Assembly: GCA_947495425.1 (NCBI GenBank)
Contig: CANLYR010000038.1
Span: 1-44,713 of the forward strand
Length of the DNA: 44,713 nucleotides
Reading direction: 5' to 3'
Source: an uncultured Aquimarina sp.
GTDB lineage: Bacteria; Bacteroidota; Bacteroidia; Flavobacteriales; Flavobacteriaceae
How positions within the stretch are numbered: position 1 is the stretch's first letter; each line of letters starts with the position of its first letter. Below, in pieces: positions 27,449 through 37,115 of this stretch. The notes beneath the pieces are model-generated. The model had not been told where the DNA came from and did not search any database. It saw only the letters and a list, made by a program, of their open reading frames with translations. Made by a program: the position numbers and the translations under genes.

Positions 27449-28228
27449 ATGAAAAAGTTTATTTTAATATCGCTTTTATTAAGTATAACGCTTCCAGCTT
27501 TTGCTCAAGATCATCACAAAGCTTTTGATGCCGGAGAATGGTTTAGATTTAGGATTCACTATGGTATGTTTACTGCTAGTTATGCAACACTCGAAGTTAA
27601 AAATGATAGAATAGGTGATATGCCTGTACATCACATTATTGGTACAGGTAAATCCTCTGGTATTCTAAGCGTATTTTTTAAAGTTGAAGATTATTATGAA
27701 ACCTACATTGATAAGAATGAAGTAAAACCATATCGATTTATTCGTAAAATAAATGAGGGAGGGCACACCAAGGACATAGAAATTAATTTTGATCATCAAA
27801 AGCGTGAAGCTTTGGTCTTCAATAAAAAATATGATACCAAAAAAACGTTTTCTACGAAGTCAGGCGTACAAGATATGATGTCTTCTTTTTATTATCTGCG
27901 TAATAGCATAGAAACCTCTTCGTTAAAAAAGGGCGATGAACAATATGTAAATATGTTTTTTGATAACGAAAACTATCCATTTAAGTTAAAATTCTTGGGC
28001 AGAGAAGTTATTAAAACAAAAATGGGTAAAATCGCATGCTTAAAATTTAGACCTTATGTAATGGCAGATAGAATCTTTAAAGAAGAAGAAAGTATGACCG
28101 TTTGGGTAAGTGATGATGATAATCGTATGCCTGTAAGAATCAAAGCTGATATATTAGTTGGCTCAATAAAAGCAGATTTAGATGCATTTAAGGGCCTTAA
28201 ACATCCTTTCAAAGTAATAGTAGATTAA
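27449..28228 (+). CDS. DUF3108-type secreted protein
   Basis: The 259-residue protein has a clear signal peptide (KKFILISLLLSITLPAFAQD). The mature part matches the DUF3108 pattern: GEWFRFRIHYGMFTASYATLEV near the start, FKVEDYYETYIDKNEVKPYRF, DMMSSFYYLRN and WVSDDDNRMPVRI. The family is periplasmic or outer-membrane-associated and of unknown function. I use the ATG at 27449; the open frame also begins 11 codons earlier, which would spoil the signal peptide. Its stop overlaps the start of the tryptophan dioxygenase gene by one base. Confidence 0.85.
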   Translation: MKKFILISLLLSITLPAFAQDHHKAFDAGEWFRFRIHYGMFTASYATLEVKNDRIGDMPVHHIIGTGKSSGILSVFFKVEDYYETYIDKNEVKPYRFIRKINEGGHTKDIEINFDHQKREALVFNKKYDTKKTFSTKSGVQDMMSSFYYLRNSIETSSLKKGDEQYVNMFFDNENYPFKLKFLGREVIKTKMGKIACLKFRPYVMADRIFKEEESMTVWVSDDDNRMPVRIKADILVGSIKADLDAFKGLKHPFKVIVD

Positions 28229-29193
28229 TGAATGAACCCATTACACCAGAGATTGCTGAAAAAATAAAGCAATTAGAAAAAAAATTTAAAAACTCAGGTC
28301 AGGATCTAGGATCATACTTAGATGGCTTACTTCACGATAAATATCTCACCTATTGGGATTATATACATTTAGATACCTTACTAAGTTTACAAATCCCAAG
28401 AACTCATTTTCCTGATGAAGAAATTTTTATTACCTATCATCAGATCACAGAGCTGTATTTCAAACTCATTATACACGAGCTAAAGCAAATTATTGATGAT
28501 AAATTACAAACAGCAGCGTTTTTTACAACCAAATTAGATCGGATAAATCGATATTTTAAAGTCTTAATAAACTCTTTTGATGTCATGATCAAAGGGATGG
28601 ATAGGGATCAGTTTCTTAAATACAGAATGTCGCTTCTTCCTGCCAGCGGGTTTCAATCCGTGCAATTTAGACTTATAGAGATCTACGCTACCCCACTTGT
28701 AAATCTTGTGAACTTTAAAGAACGAGAACATTTCTCTGAGCAGGATCCTCTAGGAGAAGTATTTGAACATGTATACTGGAAATCAGGGGCAACAGACAGG
28801 AAAACCGGAGAAAAAACACTCACACTCAAACAATTTGAATATCGATACACCCCAAGAATGATGCGTATCGCAAAACAAGTAAAAGATAGCACTATCTTTC
28901 ATAAATACCTAGAACTGCCAGAAAAAGAGCAAAATAATGTGCACCTTATCGAAGCATTACGTACTTTTGACACTAATGTGAATATTAATTGGTTATTAAT
29001 GCATATGGGAGCCGCTTACAGATATCTTAATAAAGATAAAGGCGAAGTTTTGGCTACCGGAGGAACAAACTGGAAAAAGTTTTTACCTCCTAGTTTTCAG
29101 AGGATTATGTTTTTTCCGAATCTTTGGAGTGAAGAAGAAAAAGAAAACTGGGGCCAGCAATGGGTTGCTCATCAATTTAATACCGTAAAATAA
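28228..29193 (+). CDS. Tryptophan 2,3-dioxygenase family protein
   Basis: The 321-residue haem protein is expected to oxidise L-tryptophan to N-formylkynurenine. Family features are LTYWDYIHLDTLLSLQ near residue 31, the ITYHQITELYFKLIIHEL helix, and LLPASGFQSVQFRLIEIYA. Then comes a late NINWLLMHMGAAYRYL followed by ATGGTNWKKFLPP, holding the probable haem-ligand His. The C-terminal half differs from the animal enzyme, as in other Bacteroidota homologues. Start and stop are tightly packed between the DUF3108 and M23 genes. Later kynurenine-pathway genes are not in the window. Confidence 0.9.
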   Translation: MNEPITPEIAEKIKQLEKKFKNSGQDLGSYLDGLLHDKYLTYWDYIHLDTLLSLQIPRTHFPDEEIFITYHQITELYFKLIIHELKQIIDDKLQTAAFFTTKLDRINRYFKVLINSFDVMIKGMDRDQFLKYRMSLLPASGFQSVQFRLIEIYATPLVNLVNFKEREHFSEQDPLGEVFEHVYWKSGATDRKTGEKTLTLKQFEYRYTPRMMRIAKQVKDSTIFHKYLELPEKEQNNVHLIEALRTFDTNVNINWLLMHMGAAYRYLNKDKGEVLATGGTNWKKFLPPSFQRIMFFPNLWSEEEKENWGQQWVAHQFNTVK

Positions 29194-29205
29194 AATAGTA
29201 GTCAG

Positions 29206-30459
29206 TTGAAGGAAATAAGGTATTTGTTACTTATAGCAGTAGTAGCATTTTCTTGTCAAAAAGAAAAAAAAAAGGCAGAAGTAGTTCCCAAAAAAGAGAT
29301 TAAGGAAAAAAAAGCACCTCCAGTTGTTAAAGAATTTGGTTATATCCTTGATGATTTTGAGGTCATCAAAGATACCATAAGGCCGGGAGACAGTTTTGGG
29401 GCCATTATGGATGCTCATGGGATAAGCAGATCAAAAGTATTTGAAATCACTACCAAAATAAAAGACACCTTTAATGTAGCAAGAATTATGGCCGGAAAAC
29501 CATATATGCTTCTCAAAGCTAAAGACACTACAGCACAAGCACAGGTATTTGTGTATCAAAACAACAAGATAAACTATACGATCATTGATTTCAGAGATAG
29601 TATCATTGCCCAAAAGCGTAAAAAACCAGTAACACTTGTCGAAAAAACAGCATCGGGTATCATTACAAACAGTCTGATGCAAACTTTTGATGATCAAAAT
29701 CTTAATTTTCTTGTTGCCTATGACATGGCTGATATTTATGCCTGGACTATAGATTTTACGAGATTACAGGTCGGTGATCGGTTCAAGGTAATCTATACAG
29801 AAAAATTTATTGACGACACCATCCCTGCAGGGATCGATCAGATTAAGGCATCTTATTTTGAGCATATTGGCAAGCCCATTTATGCCTTTAGATTCGAAAA
29901 TGATTCCGTACAAGGTGCCATAGACTATTATGATGAGGAGGCTAATAATTTGCGGAGAGCTTTTCTTACTGCACCTGTAAAATTTAGTAGAATTTCTTCG
30001 AGATATAATCTAAAACGTCGAATCAAATACTACGGCAACAAAGTAAGACCTCACCGAGGGACAGATTTTGCTGCGCCCATAGGTACACCCATATTAGCTA
30101 CAGCAGATGGTATCGTAACCAAATCCGAGCGAAGAGGTGGTAATGGTAAGTATGTAAAAATAAGGCACAATGCAACCTATGATACGCAATACTTACACAT
30201 GAGTAGACAAGCTGTAAAAGTAGGAGAATTTGTACGACAAGGCGACGTTATTGGTTATATTGGCATGACCGGTAATACCGGTGGTCCACACGTATGCTAT
30301 AGATTCTGGAAAAATGGAAGAGAAGTAGACCCCTTCAAGCAAGAGTTACCTGCTTCAAAACCATTATCAGATAGCCTTCGCCCTCAGTTTTTTAATTATA
30401 TAGAACCCATAAAAAGCCAAATAGACAGTATCCCATTTAAACCACAAGAAATTTTATAA
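29206..30459 (+). CDS. M23-family peptidase-like lipoprotein with HxC zinc site
   Basis: The 417-residue protein starts at a TTG (no ATG fits) with the lipoprotein signal LLLIAVVAFSC (Cys17). A helical and beta middle part (about 45-250) precedes the M23/LytM domain at about 280-385. His283 and Asp287 of RPHRGTDFAAP are the normal zinc ligands. The HxH motif reads GPHVCYRFW, that is His362-Val-Cys364, with cysteine at the second ligand position. It probably acts on or near peptidoglycan. It lies 12 bp after the dioxygenase gene and 3 bp before pgi. Confidence 0.88.
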   Translation: MKEIRYLLLIAVVAFSCQKEKKKAEVVPKKEIKEKKAPPVVKEFGYILDDFEVIKDTIRPGDSFGAIMDAHGISRSKVFEITTKIKDTFNVARIMAGKPYMLLKAKDTTAQAQVFVYQNNKINYTIIDFRDSIIAQKRKKPVTLVEKTASGIITNSLMQTFDDQNLNFLVAYDMADIYAWTIDFTRLQVGDRFKVIYTEKFIDDTIPAGIDQIKASYFEHIGKPIYAFRFENDSVQGAIDYYDEEANNLRRAFLTAPVKFSRISSRYNLKRRIKYYGNKVRPHRGTDFAAPIGTPILATADGIVTKSERRGGNGKYVKIRHNATYDTQYLHMSRQAVKVGEFVRQGDVIGYIGMTGNTGGPHVCYRFWKNGREVDPFKQELPASKPLSDSLRPQFFNYIEPIKSQIDSIPFKPQEIL

Positions 30460-30462
30460 AAA

Positions 30463-32103
30463 ATGTCATTACCAACGATCGACCCCACCACCACGAAAGC
30501 CTGGGAAGCACTTACATCACATTATGAGAAAATTAAAGAAGCACACCTTAAAGATCTTTTTGCACAACATCCAGATCGCGCTAATACGCTTTCTATTGCC
30601 TGGAACGATTTTTATGTAGATTATTCTAAAAACAGAATCGATGAGACCACTAAAAAATTATTGATTGACCTCGCTAAAGAAGTCCAACTCGAGAAAGCGA
30701 TAACACAATATTTTGGAGGAGACGTTATTAATGAAACCGAGGGAAGAGCAGTACTGCATACCGCACTTAGAGTTCCTTCAAACCAAAATGTCGAAGTTGA
30801 TGGTAAGAATGTGATCACCGAAGTTAATGCAGTAAAAGAAAACATAAAGGCATTTAGTAACCAGATCATTTCTGGAGCATTAAAAGGATATACTGGCAAA
30901 GCATTTACTGATATCGTAAATATTGGTATCGGTGGATCAGATCTGGGACCAGCTATGATCACAGAATCCTTAGCCTTCTATAAAAATCATCTTAATGTAC
31001 ACTTTATTTCTAATGTAGATGGAGATCATGTACATCAAAATCTTAAAGGCTTAAACCCCGAAACTACGCTATTTGTAGTTGTTTCTAAAACATTTTCTAC
31101 CCAAGAAACCTTATCCAATGCTACTACTGCCAGAAATTGGTTTACTGCCCACGCACCTAAAGATGCTGTAGAAAAACATTTTGTTGCCGTATCCAGTAAT
31201 ATTCCTAATGTTACTGATTTTGGTATTGCAGAAGAAAATATTTTCCCGCTGTGGGATTGGGTAGGTGGCCGTTTTTCGTTGTGGAGTGCCGTAGGGCTCT
31301 CAATAAGTTTATCTGTGGGATATGAGAATTTTGAAGCTCTTCTCGAAGGAGCTTATGAGATGGATGAACATTTTAAAAACACTCCTTTTGAAGAAAACAT
31401 ACCCGTTGTTTTGGGCATGCTAAGTATATGGTACAATAATTTCTTTGAAGCAGAAAGCGAAGCGATCATCCCGTATTCTCAATATCTACATCGACTGCCG
31501 GCCTACTTACAACAAGGCATTATGGAAAGTAATGGAAAAAGTGTAGATCGTAATGGTGATTCTATAACGTATCAAACCGGTACCATTATTTGGGGAGAAC
31601 CCGGTACCAATGCGCAACACGCTTTTTTTCAATTAATCCATCAAGGTACAAAACTAATCCCTGCAGAGTTTATAGGATTCAAAAAGTCTTTATTTGAAGA
31701 TCAGGAGCATCAGGATAAATTAATGGCTAATTTCTTTGCCCAGACAGAGGCATTAATGAACGGAAAGACAGAAACCGAAGTACTCGAAGAATTAAAAACC
31801 AAGAACCTTTCTGATACTGCCATAAAAAAATTAACGCCTTTTAAAATATTTGAAGGAAACAAACCCACGACTACGGTTTTGATTGACAAACTTACGCCCA
31901 AAAGCCTGGGGGCCTTAGTGGCCATATATGAACAGCGTATTTTTGTACAAGGTATCGTTTGGAATATCTTTAGTTATGATCAGTGGGGAGTAGAATTAGG
32001 CAAACAACTGGCAACAAAAATTTTATCAGAAATTAACAATTCTCAAGTGTCTAACCATGATGCTTCAACACAAGAATTGTTAAATCAATATCTAAACACA
32101 TAA
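30463..32103 (+). CDS. pgi: Glucose-6-phosphate isomerase
   Basis: The 546-residue enzyme interconverts glucose 6-phosphate and fructose 6-phosphate. The first signature is seen in [20 protein letters not shown] and the second in the region [20 protein letters not shown]. Phosphate-loop phrases [13 protein letters not shown] and [10 protein letters not shown] and the substrate loop SNGKSVDR are all present. The length is that of the classical long form. It is the last gene of the unit and is followed by a hairpin. Confidence 0.97.
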   Translation: MSLPTIDPTTTKAWEALTSHYEKIKEAHLKDLFAQHPDRANTLSIAWNDFYVDYSKNRIDETTKKLLIDLAKEVQLEKAITQYFGGDVINETEGRAVLHTALRVPSNQNVEVDGKNVITEVNAVKENIKAFSNQIISGALKGYTGKAFTDIVNIGIGGSDLGPAMITESLAFYKNHLNVHFISNVDGDHVHQNLKGLNPETTLFVVVSKTFSTQETLSNATTARNWFTAHAPKDAVEKHFVAVSSNIPNVTDFGIAEENIFPLWDWVGGRFSLWSAVGLSISLSVGYENFEALLEGAYEMDEHFKNTPFEENIPVVLGMLSIWYNNFFEAESEAIIPYSQYLHRLPAYLQQGIMESNGKSVDRNGDSITYQTGTIIWGEPGTNAQHAFFQLIHQGTKLIPAEFIGFKKSLFEDQEHQDKLMANFFAQTEALMNGKTETEVLEELKTKNLSDTAIKKLTPFKIFEGNKPTTTVLIDKLTPKSLGALVAIYEQRIFVQGIVWNIFSYDQWGVELGKQLATKILSEINNSQVSNHDASTQELLNQYLNT

Positions 32104-32108
32104 TAACA

Positions 32109-32150
32109 ATCCCTTACTTGCTTTGTGTAGTAAGGGATCCCTTGGTCTTT
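32109..32150 (+). terminator. Hairpin terminator after pgi
   Basis: A perfect 10-bp stem, ATCCCTTACT (32109-32118) with AGTAAGGGAT (32129-32138), has a 10-nt loop. The following T content (CTTGGTCTTTT) is modest, so strength is uncertain. Confidence 0.6.
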
Positions 32151-32378
32151 TGACAGTTTTGTAACATTTGTATTGTGTTAAAAAAACAGTAGTAATTAAC
32201 AATTTTTTGGTTAATAAGTTGTGAATATCTTCAAACCACTGATCCCCAATATCATTACAAATTCCACTTACCTTTAATTGGCTGTTTTTTTGTTAAAAAC
32301 TCTTAACATTAAGATAAACTGAATGTACAGAAAGATTCGTTCTTTTGCGGCGATTAATTAACTCAATTATTTTTACAA

Positions 32379-35300
32379 ATGAAAAAGATTACATTTTTAT
32401 TAGTTGTAATCCTTATGGCAGTCGTTGGGGAAACGTTTGCACAAGGGGTAACCACATCTGCTCTTGGGGGTAAAGTTACAGACAATACAGGGGGGCCATT
32501 ACCCGGGGCTAATGTTATAGCAGTTCACCAGCCATCAGGCACAACTTATGGTGCTACTACAGATTTTGATGGATTTTATAGAATTTCTGGTATGCGTACC
32601 GGTGGACCTTATACAGTGACTATTTCTTATGTGGGATTTGGTGATGCAAAAAAAGAAAATTTATCTCTTGGCTTAGGGCAAACTTACCGATTTAGTACAC
32701 AGATGGTAGAAGAAGCAAATGCATTAGAACAAGTTGTGATCACTGCCACAAATGATGGTGTATTTAACTCAAATAAGAGTGGCGCAGAGACTAATATTTC
32801 TCAAAGAGATATTCAAAATTTACCACAAACATCGCGTTCTATTGCTGATTTTGTTAGATTAACACCACAGGCTCAGGTATCTGAGGACGATGATGGTTTT
32901 AGTATTTCTTTAGCAGGTCAAAATAGTAGATACAATGCTATTTACATTGATGGAGCAGTAAATAATGATGTATTTGGACTAGCAGATTCTGGAACTAATG
33001 GAGGACAAACAGGTGTAAACCCCTTCTCTGTAGATGCTATTGAATCCTTTCAAGTACAGATAGCCCCTTTCGATGTTAGAATTGCAGGTTTTGCTGGTGG
33101 TGCAATAAGTGCTGTTACAAGATCAGGAACAAACAATTTTGAAGGATCAGCTTATACTTTTATAAGAAATCAAGATTTGGCTGGAAAAACACCTCCTATA
33201 CTACTTGATGAAGGAGAATCAAGAGAAAAATTTCCTGATTTTTCTTCTACTACTTACGGTATTAGAGTTGGTGGACCTCTAATTAAGGATAAATTGTTTT
33301 ATTTTATAAATTATGAAAGAGAGGACCGAGAAGTCCCACAACCCTTCAATATTAGTAATTATACAGGTGATTCAAGAACACTTGAGTCGATAGAAAGTTT
33401 AAGATCTAGAACACTAGCTACTTACGGTTATAATATCGGTGGATTTCAAAATAATGAGTCTACTTTAGAAAGTGATAAATTAACATTTAAGTTGGATTGG
33501 AATATTAATGAAAATAACAAACTTTCTTTTAGACATGGTTATGTTAGAGGAGATAATTTAGAAGCTAGAAGCTCTGGTGACAGAGCTATTGGATTTGAAA
33601 ATGGGTCTGAAAAATTTGTTACTGTTTCTAATTCATCAGCACTCGAGATAAACTCTACTATAGGAAATGATTATTCAAATAATTTTATTTTAGGATATAC
33701 AAGAGTAAGAGATGACAGAGATCCTGACGGAAATCCTTTCCCATCCGTAAGAATTGCTGATGGTTTAAATGATAGAGACTTTAGGCAAGGACTAATCTTT
33801 GGAAATGAGCCTTTTTCTACTGCTAATCTTCTAGAACAAGATATTCTTACATTGACTAATAATTTTGAGATTTATAAAGGAAGGCATACCATTACCATTG
33901 GTACTCATAATGAATATTCAAAAATTAAAAATTTGTTCTTTGGATTTAATAATGGGGATTATACTTTTCTTACTGTAGATGATTTTCTCACAGGACAGCC
34001 TGCGAGCTTTTATCAAAGAGAGTACTCATTATTAGGAGGTAATGGCATTGGTGATAGTTCTTCTGGCGCATCTGAGTTTGATGTATTTCAGTTTGGACTC
34101 TATTTTCAAGATGAAGTGCAGTTTACAGATAATTTTAAAATTACAGCAGGTCTAAGATTTGATATGCCCGTTTGGGAAGATGGACTTGTTAATGATGATT
34201 TTAATAACAGAACAATACCCCTATTAGAGGCTGCTGGATATGATTTACAAGAAGCGAGGGTAGGAAAAGGAGTTGATTCGCAAGTTTATATCTCTCCTAG
34301 AGTTGGTTTTAACTGGGATGTAAAAGGAGAGCGTAAAACACAAATCCGTGGAGGTTTTGGTATTTTCACTTCAAGGCTTCCTTTAGTATGGCCTGCTGCA
34401 ACCTACAATAATAATGGTGTTACTGGTGGAAGATCCAGAAGCTTTGAGCTTAATGATCCTGTTGTATTTAATCCAAATGTTAATCAGCAACCTGTTACAG
34501 TAGAACCCGGCACTGGTGGTGTTGGAGGTCGTGTTGATCTATTCACTCCAGACTTTAAACTACCTCAAGTATTCAAAACTAATATCGCAATAGATCAAAA
34601 ATTACCATTATGGGGATTAGTTGCAAGTGCTGATTTTATTTGGAATGATAATATTACAGCTCTCAATTATGAGCAGTTGAATATACAAGGTGAAGCAGGC
34701 ACTTTGAATGGGTCAGACAATAGACCTTTTTATAATGATGATGAAATTGATGATACGTATAGAGATGTTATATTAGCATCAAATACTGGCGAAGGATATT
34801 CTTGGAATGCTAGTTTTACACTTAGAAAGCCTTTCGAAAATGGCTTCCAAGGACAAATATCTTATTCTTATGGTGATTCTAAATCACTTTTTGATGGTAC
34901 TTCGTCAAGAAACATTTCTCAATGGGCAAATATCGAAACAGTGAATGGGAAAAATGCCCCTCAGTTAAGTAGATCAGACTTTGCACAAGGACATAGAATA
35001 AATGCAAGTCTATCTTACGAAATTAATTGGAATGAAAATCTGAAGACAACAATTGGTCTATATTATGAAGGCTCTCAAGGACAGCCTTATTCTTTTATAT
35101 ATGATGGTTCATTATTAGGAGATAATAGGTCAGATAATGCTCTACTGTATATTCCAGCTAGCAGGGATGAAATTAATCTAGTTCCACTACTAGACAGTAA
35201 TGATAACTTGGTGGCTACTCCACAAGAACAATGGGAATCTTTAAATTCTTTTATTGAAGGAAATGAATACCTAAGAGAAAGAAGAGGACAATATGCAGAA

Positions 35301-35627
35301 CGTAACGGAGAACAAGGTCCATGGAGTCATATCATAGATTTACGTTTTGTTCAAGATTTTTCTATTAAATTTGGTAATAAAAAGCATACCTTACAAGCGA
35401 CCGCTGACATTAATAATTTCACAAATTTACTTAATAAAGAGTGGGGTAAGCGTAAGTTTATTCGCCAGACTGTAGATTTAATAACGGCTGAGCGTGGTGG
35501 TCCAGACCCAGAGTTTACTTTTGATGCAGAAAGGTTTAAAGATGGTATTGAAGAGATTGTTGATAGTGGTAGATTAAATGCATCTAGATGGCAAATGCAA
35601 CTTGGTTTGCGTTATACATTTAACTAA
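32379..35627 (+). CDS. Oar-like TonB-dependent receptor with carboxypeptidase-regulatory-like domain
   Basis: The 1082-residue outer-membrane protein has a signal peptide ending at about residue 22 (GETFAQ). A carboxypeptidase-regulatory-like domain spans about 28-110 (GGKVTDNTGGPLPGANVIA and YVGFGDAKKENLSL). A plug follows with LPQTSRSIADFVRLTPQ and YIDGAVNNDVFGL. The rest is a long barrel ending in LGLRYTFN with the terminal aromatic pattern. The layout matches Oar-type receptors, which import large or unknown substrates using TonB. No SusD partner is adjacent, so it is not a standard polysaccharide locus. It is monocistronic, with its own strong terminator. Confidence 0.93.
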   Translation: MKKITFLLVVILMAVVGETFAQGVTTSALGGKVTDNTGGPLPGANVIAVHQPSGTTYGATTDFDGFYRISGMRTGGPYTVTISYVGFGDAKKENLSLGLGQTYRFSTQMVEEANALEQVVITATNDGVFNSNKSGAETNISQRDIQNLPQTSRSIADFVRLTPQAQVSEDDDGFSISLAGQNSRYNAIYIDGAVNNDVFGLADSGTNGGQTGVNPFSVDAIESFQVQIAPFDVRIAGFAGGAISAVTRSGTNNFEGSAYTFIRNQDLAGKTPPILLDEGESREKFPDFSSTTYGIRVGGPLIKDKLFYFINYEREDREVPQPFNISNYTGDSRTLESIESLRSRTLATYGYNIGGFQNNESTLESDKLTFKLDWNINENNKLSFRHGYVRGDNLEARSSGDRAIGFENGSEKFVTVSNSSALEINSTIGNDYSNNFILGYTRVRDDRDPDGNPFPSVRIADGLNDRDFRQGLIFGNEPFSTANLLEQDILTLTNNFEIYKGRHTITIGTHNEYSKIKNLFFGFNNGDYTFLTVDDFLTGQPASFYQREYSLLGGNGIGDSSSGASEFDVFQFGLYFQDEVQFTDNFKITAGLRFDMPVWEDGLVNDDFNNRTIPLLEAAGYDLQEARVGKGVDSQVYISPRVGFNWDVKGERKTQIRGGFGIFTSRLPLVWPAATYNNNGVTGGRSRSFELNDPVVFNPNVNQQPVTVEPGTGGVGGRVDLFTPDFKLPQVFKTNIAIDQKLPLWGLVASADFIWNDNITALNYEQLNIQGEAGTLNGSDNRPFYNDDEIDDTYRDVILASNTGEGYSWNASFTLRKPFENGFQGQISYSYGDSKSLFDGTSSRNISQWANIETVNGKNAPQLSRSDFAQGHRINASLSYEINWNENLKTTIGLYYEGSQGQPYSFIYDGSLLGDNRSDNALLYIPASRDEINLVPLLDSNDNLVATPQEQWESLNSFIEGNEYLRERRGQYAERNGEQGPWSHIIDLRFVQDFSIKFGNKKHTLQATADINNFTNLLNKEWGKRKFIRQTVDLITAERGGPDPEFTFDAERFKDGIEEIVDSGRLNASRWQMQLGLRYTFN

Positions 35628-35661
35628 GAATTGTAATAGTATAGTTCACTATAAAACTTCA

Positions 35662-35703
35662 AACCCCCACATTCGATGATTCGAATGTGGGGGTTCTTTT
35701 TTT
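35662..35703 (+). terminator. Very strong terminator of the TonB receptor gene
   Basis: A perfect 15-bp stem (35662-35676 with 35681-35695) has a 4-nt loop TGAT, followed by a T run at 35697-35703. It begins 35 bp past the stop codon. Confidence 0.92.
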
Positions 35704-35717
35704 GTACTCCTTCCAAA

Positions 35718-35996
35718 CTAATCCACAATCGTTCGGGATTGCTCATATTCATTATAAAATTCGGGATTGGTAAATTTATAGCGTAATAACAACAGATCAA
35801 CAATCTCACGTAATAAACGATTGGCTTCATCTACATGGCCACATAGTGTTTTCTTAGTAGCATTAATCTTTGCTTGTCGCTGTCTGGTAACCACCACCAT
35901 AGGAGCATACTCATCTAGTGTGGATTCTGCATCAGGTACTCGATGATAATGCTTTTTTCTTCTTATTCTCTCTTTTTTGTCATCCCTGTGTGTCAC
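35718..35996 (-). pseudogene. Fragment of an unknown gene cut at its 5' end by a repeat
   Basis: The open frame has 92 codons from a GTG. The part from about residue 25 to the end looks like real protein (TLDEYAPMVVVTRQRQAKIN and FYNEYEQSRTIVD), helical and charged. The first 20 residues are a run of Lys/Arg, and the GTG lies inside the dispersed repeat at 35993-36039. No ATG occurs before residue 33. I read this as the C-terminal remainder of a longer gene, but a short functional gene from an unusual start is possible. I do not recognise the family. Confidence 0.45.
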
Positions 35997-36039
35997 ATTG
36001 AGCCCTTCGATAAAAACTCAGCGCAGGCTTGTCGAAATG
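35993..36039 (+). repeat. Dispersed TTCGA...TCGAA repeat, copy 1
   Basis: It shares AGCCCTTCGATA, ACTCAG, CAGGCTTGTCGAA and flanking TCACA(T/C)TGAG with 37071-37115 in the same orientation. The arms CTTCGA and TCGAA can pair. From here to the next gene (about 580 bp) there is no credible gene, only palindromic repeats. Confidence 0.75.
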
Positions 36040-36083
36040 TAGGAAGAGATCCATGCGTACTGATTTATATTTTCGTGATGTGG

Positions 36084-36103
36084 ATTCCGTTCTTCAACGG
36101 AAT
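36084..36103. repeat. Palindromic repeat unit
   Basis: ATTCCGTT (36084-36091) and AACGGAAT (36096-36103) pair exactly around CTTC. No T run follows, and there is no gene directly upstream that would need a terminator. Confidence 0.7.
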
Positions 36104-36187
36104 GACAATACTTTCCATTTTCCATCATCCCCCGCCTTCTCCCAAAAGGTTATCATGTGCACACAAATAATTTAAGTATTTTATGTT

Positions 36188-36228
36188 CCTTCCCTTGGTA
36201 GGGGAAGGTGTCCCGCCCATAGCGGGAC
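36188..36228. repeat. Two adjacent GC-rich palindromes
   Basis: The first hairpin is CCTTCCC (36188-36194) with GGGAAGG (36202-36208). The second follows at once, GTCCCGC (36210-36216) with GCGGGAC (36222-36228) and loop CCATA. Both stand out sharply from the AT-rich background. Confidence 0.75.
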
Positions 36229-36360
36229 GGTAGGGGTTGATATTTCAAAATGCAAGGAGGTAGGTGCTATGCATACTACCATTTAATTTTATAGTCTTAA
36301 AAGTCCGAAAATGATCATAATGTGTGCATGCATCCCTTCCGGATTGACTATGTCAATACA

Positions 36361-36384
36361 CCTTCCCCGCCGTGGCGGGGAAGG
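36361..36384. repeat. 24-bp GC-rich palindrome
   Basis: CCTTCCCCGCC (36361-36371) pairs perfectly with GGCGGGGAAGG (36374-36384) around GT. It shares the CCTTCCC/GGGAAGG outer arms with the hairpin at 36188, so the two belong to one family. Confidence 0.8.
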
Positions 36385-36615
36385 AACTTTGACTGGTTTT
36401 TGTTCTCACTATTTGCAATAAAGTTGTGTACACGCTGTAGTCCAAAAGGAGAAGGAGTTTTATCAACACATTTGTTATCTTGTACTATGAATTCCTACCT
36501 ACATAAGAATGTCAATTACTCTATTATCACGAATGCAAAATAATACTTACTACAACAAATCTTAATTGTTTTTTTATCCATTATACTTACCTTTGAGAAA
36601 ATCAAACACACAATT

Positions 36616-37056
36616 ATGTACGACGCTATTCAAATCGTTCACTCGTATTGGGCTTACCTTGTAGTCCTTGTAGTTACACTTGCAACCATTAATGCGCTTG
36701 CAGGCTTTTTTGGCAAAAGAGAATATGCTCCAAAAGATTTTAGAATTTCTCTCTTTGCACTTATCGTTTCGCACATCCAACTTTTGATAGGAATCGTGAT
36801 TTTCTTTCTTTCTCCACTGGTTGTTTGGTTTTCTGGGACACATGCCGTGGGAGAGATTATGAAAGATGCCACGTTGCGTCTTTATAATGTGGAACATCCA
36901 ATAATAATGATACTCACCATCGTGTTTATTACCGTAGGATATTCTAAGCATAAAAAGAAGTTGACCTCAACTCCAAAATTTAAGATGTTAGCTATTTTTT
37001 ATACCATCGCTTGGATTTTAATGCTGTCTAGGATTCCTTGGGCGCAATGGTTTTAA
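36616..37056 (+). CDS. Small four-helix membrane protein, cytochrome-b-like
   Basis: The 146-residue protein has four hydrophobic helices (about 8-30, 45-70, 88-108 and 122-140). Histidines are placed near helix ends (VHSYWAY, SHIQLL, EHPIIM), a pattern that fits a small haem-binding or cytochrome-b-like membrane protein. Such proteins are common and uncharacterised in flavobacteria. Function is not established by sequence alone. It is preceded by the palindrome-rich patch and followed by convergent yjbQ. Confidence 0.75.
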   Translation: MYDAIQIVHSYWAYLVVLVVTLATINALAGFFGKREYAPKDFRISLFALIVSHIQLLIGIVIFFLSPLVVWFSGTHAVGEIMKDATLRLYNVEHPIIMILTIVFITVGYSKHKKKLTSTPKFKMLAIFYTIAWILMLSRIPWAQWF

Positions 37057-37070
37057 AAAAAGTAACTATT

Positions 37071-37115
37071 TCACACTGAGCCCTTCGATATACTCAGGAC
37101 AGGCTTGTCGAAGTG
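37071..37115 (+). repeat. Dispersed TTCGA...TCGAA repeat, copy 2, overlapping the yjbQ end
   Basis: This is the second copy of the 35993-36039 repeat. On the minus strand its sequence supplies the last six codons and the stop of the yjbQ-type gene. Confidence 0.75.

Noticed and set aside
36322..36543. 73-codon open frame on the plus strand
   Set aside because: It runs straight through a 24-bp palindrome and other repeat sequence, has no family pattern and no promoter or start context.
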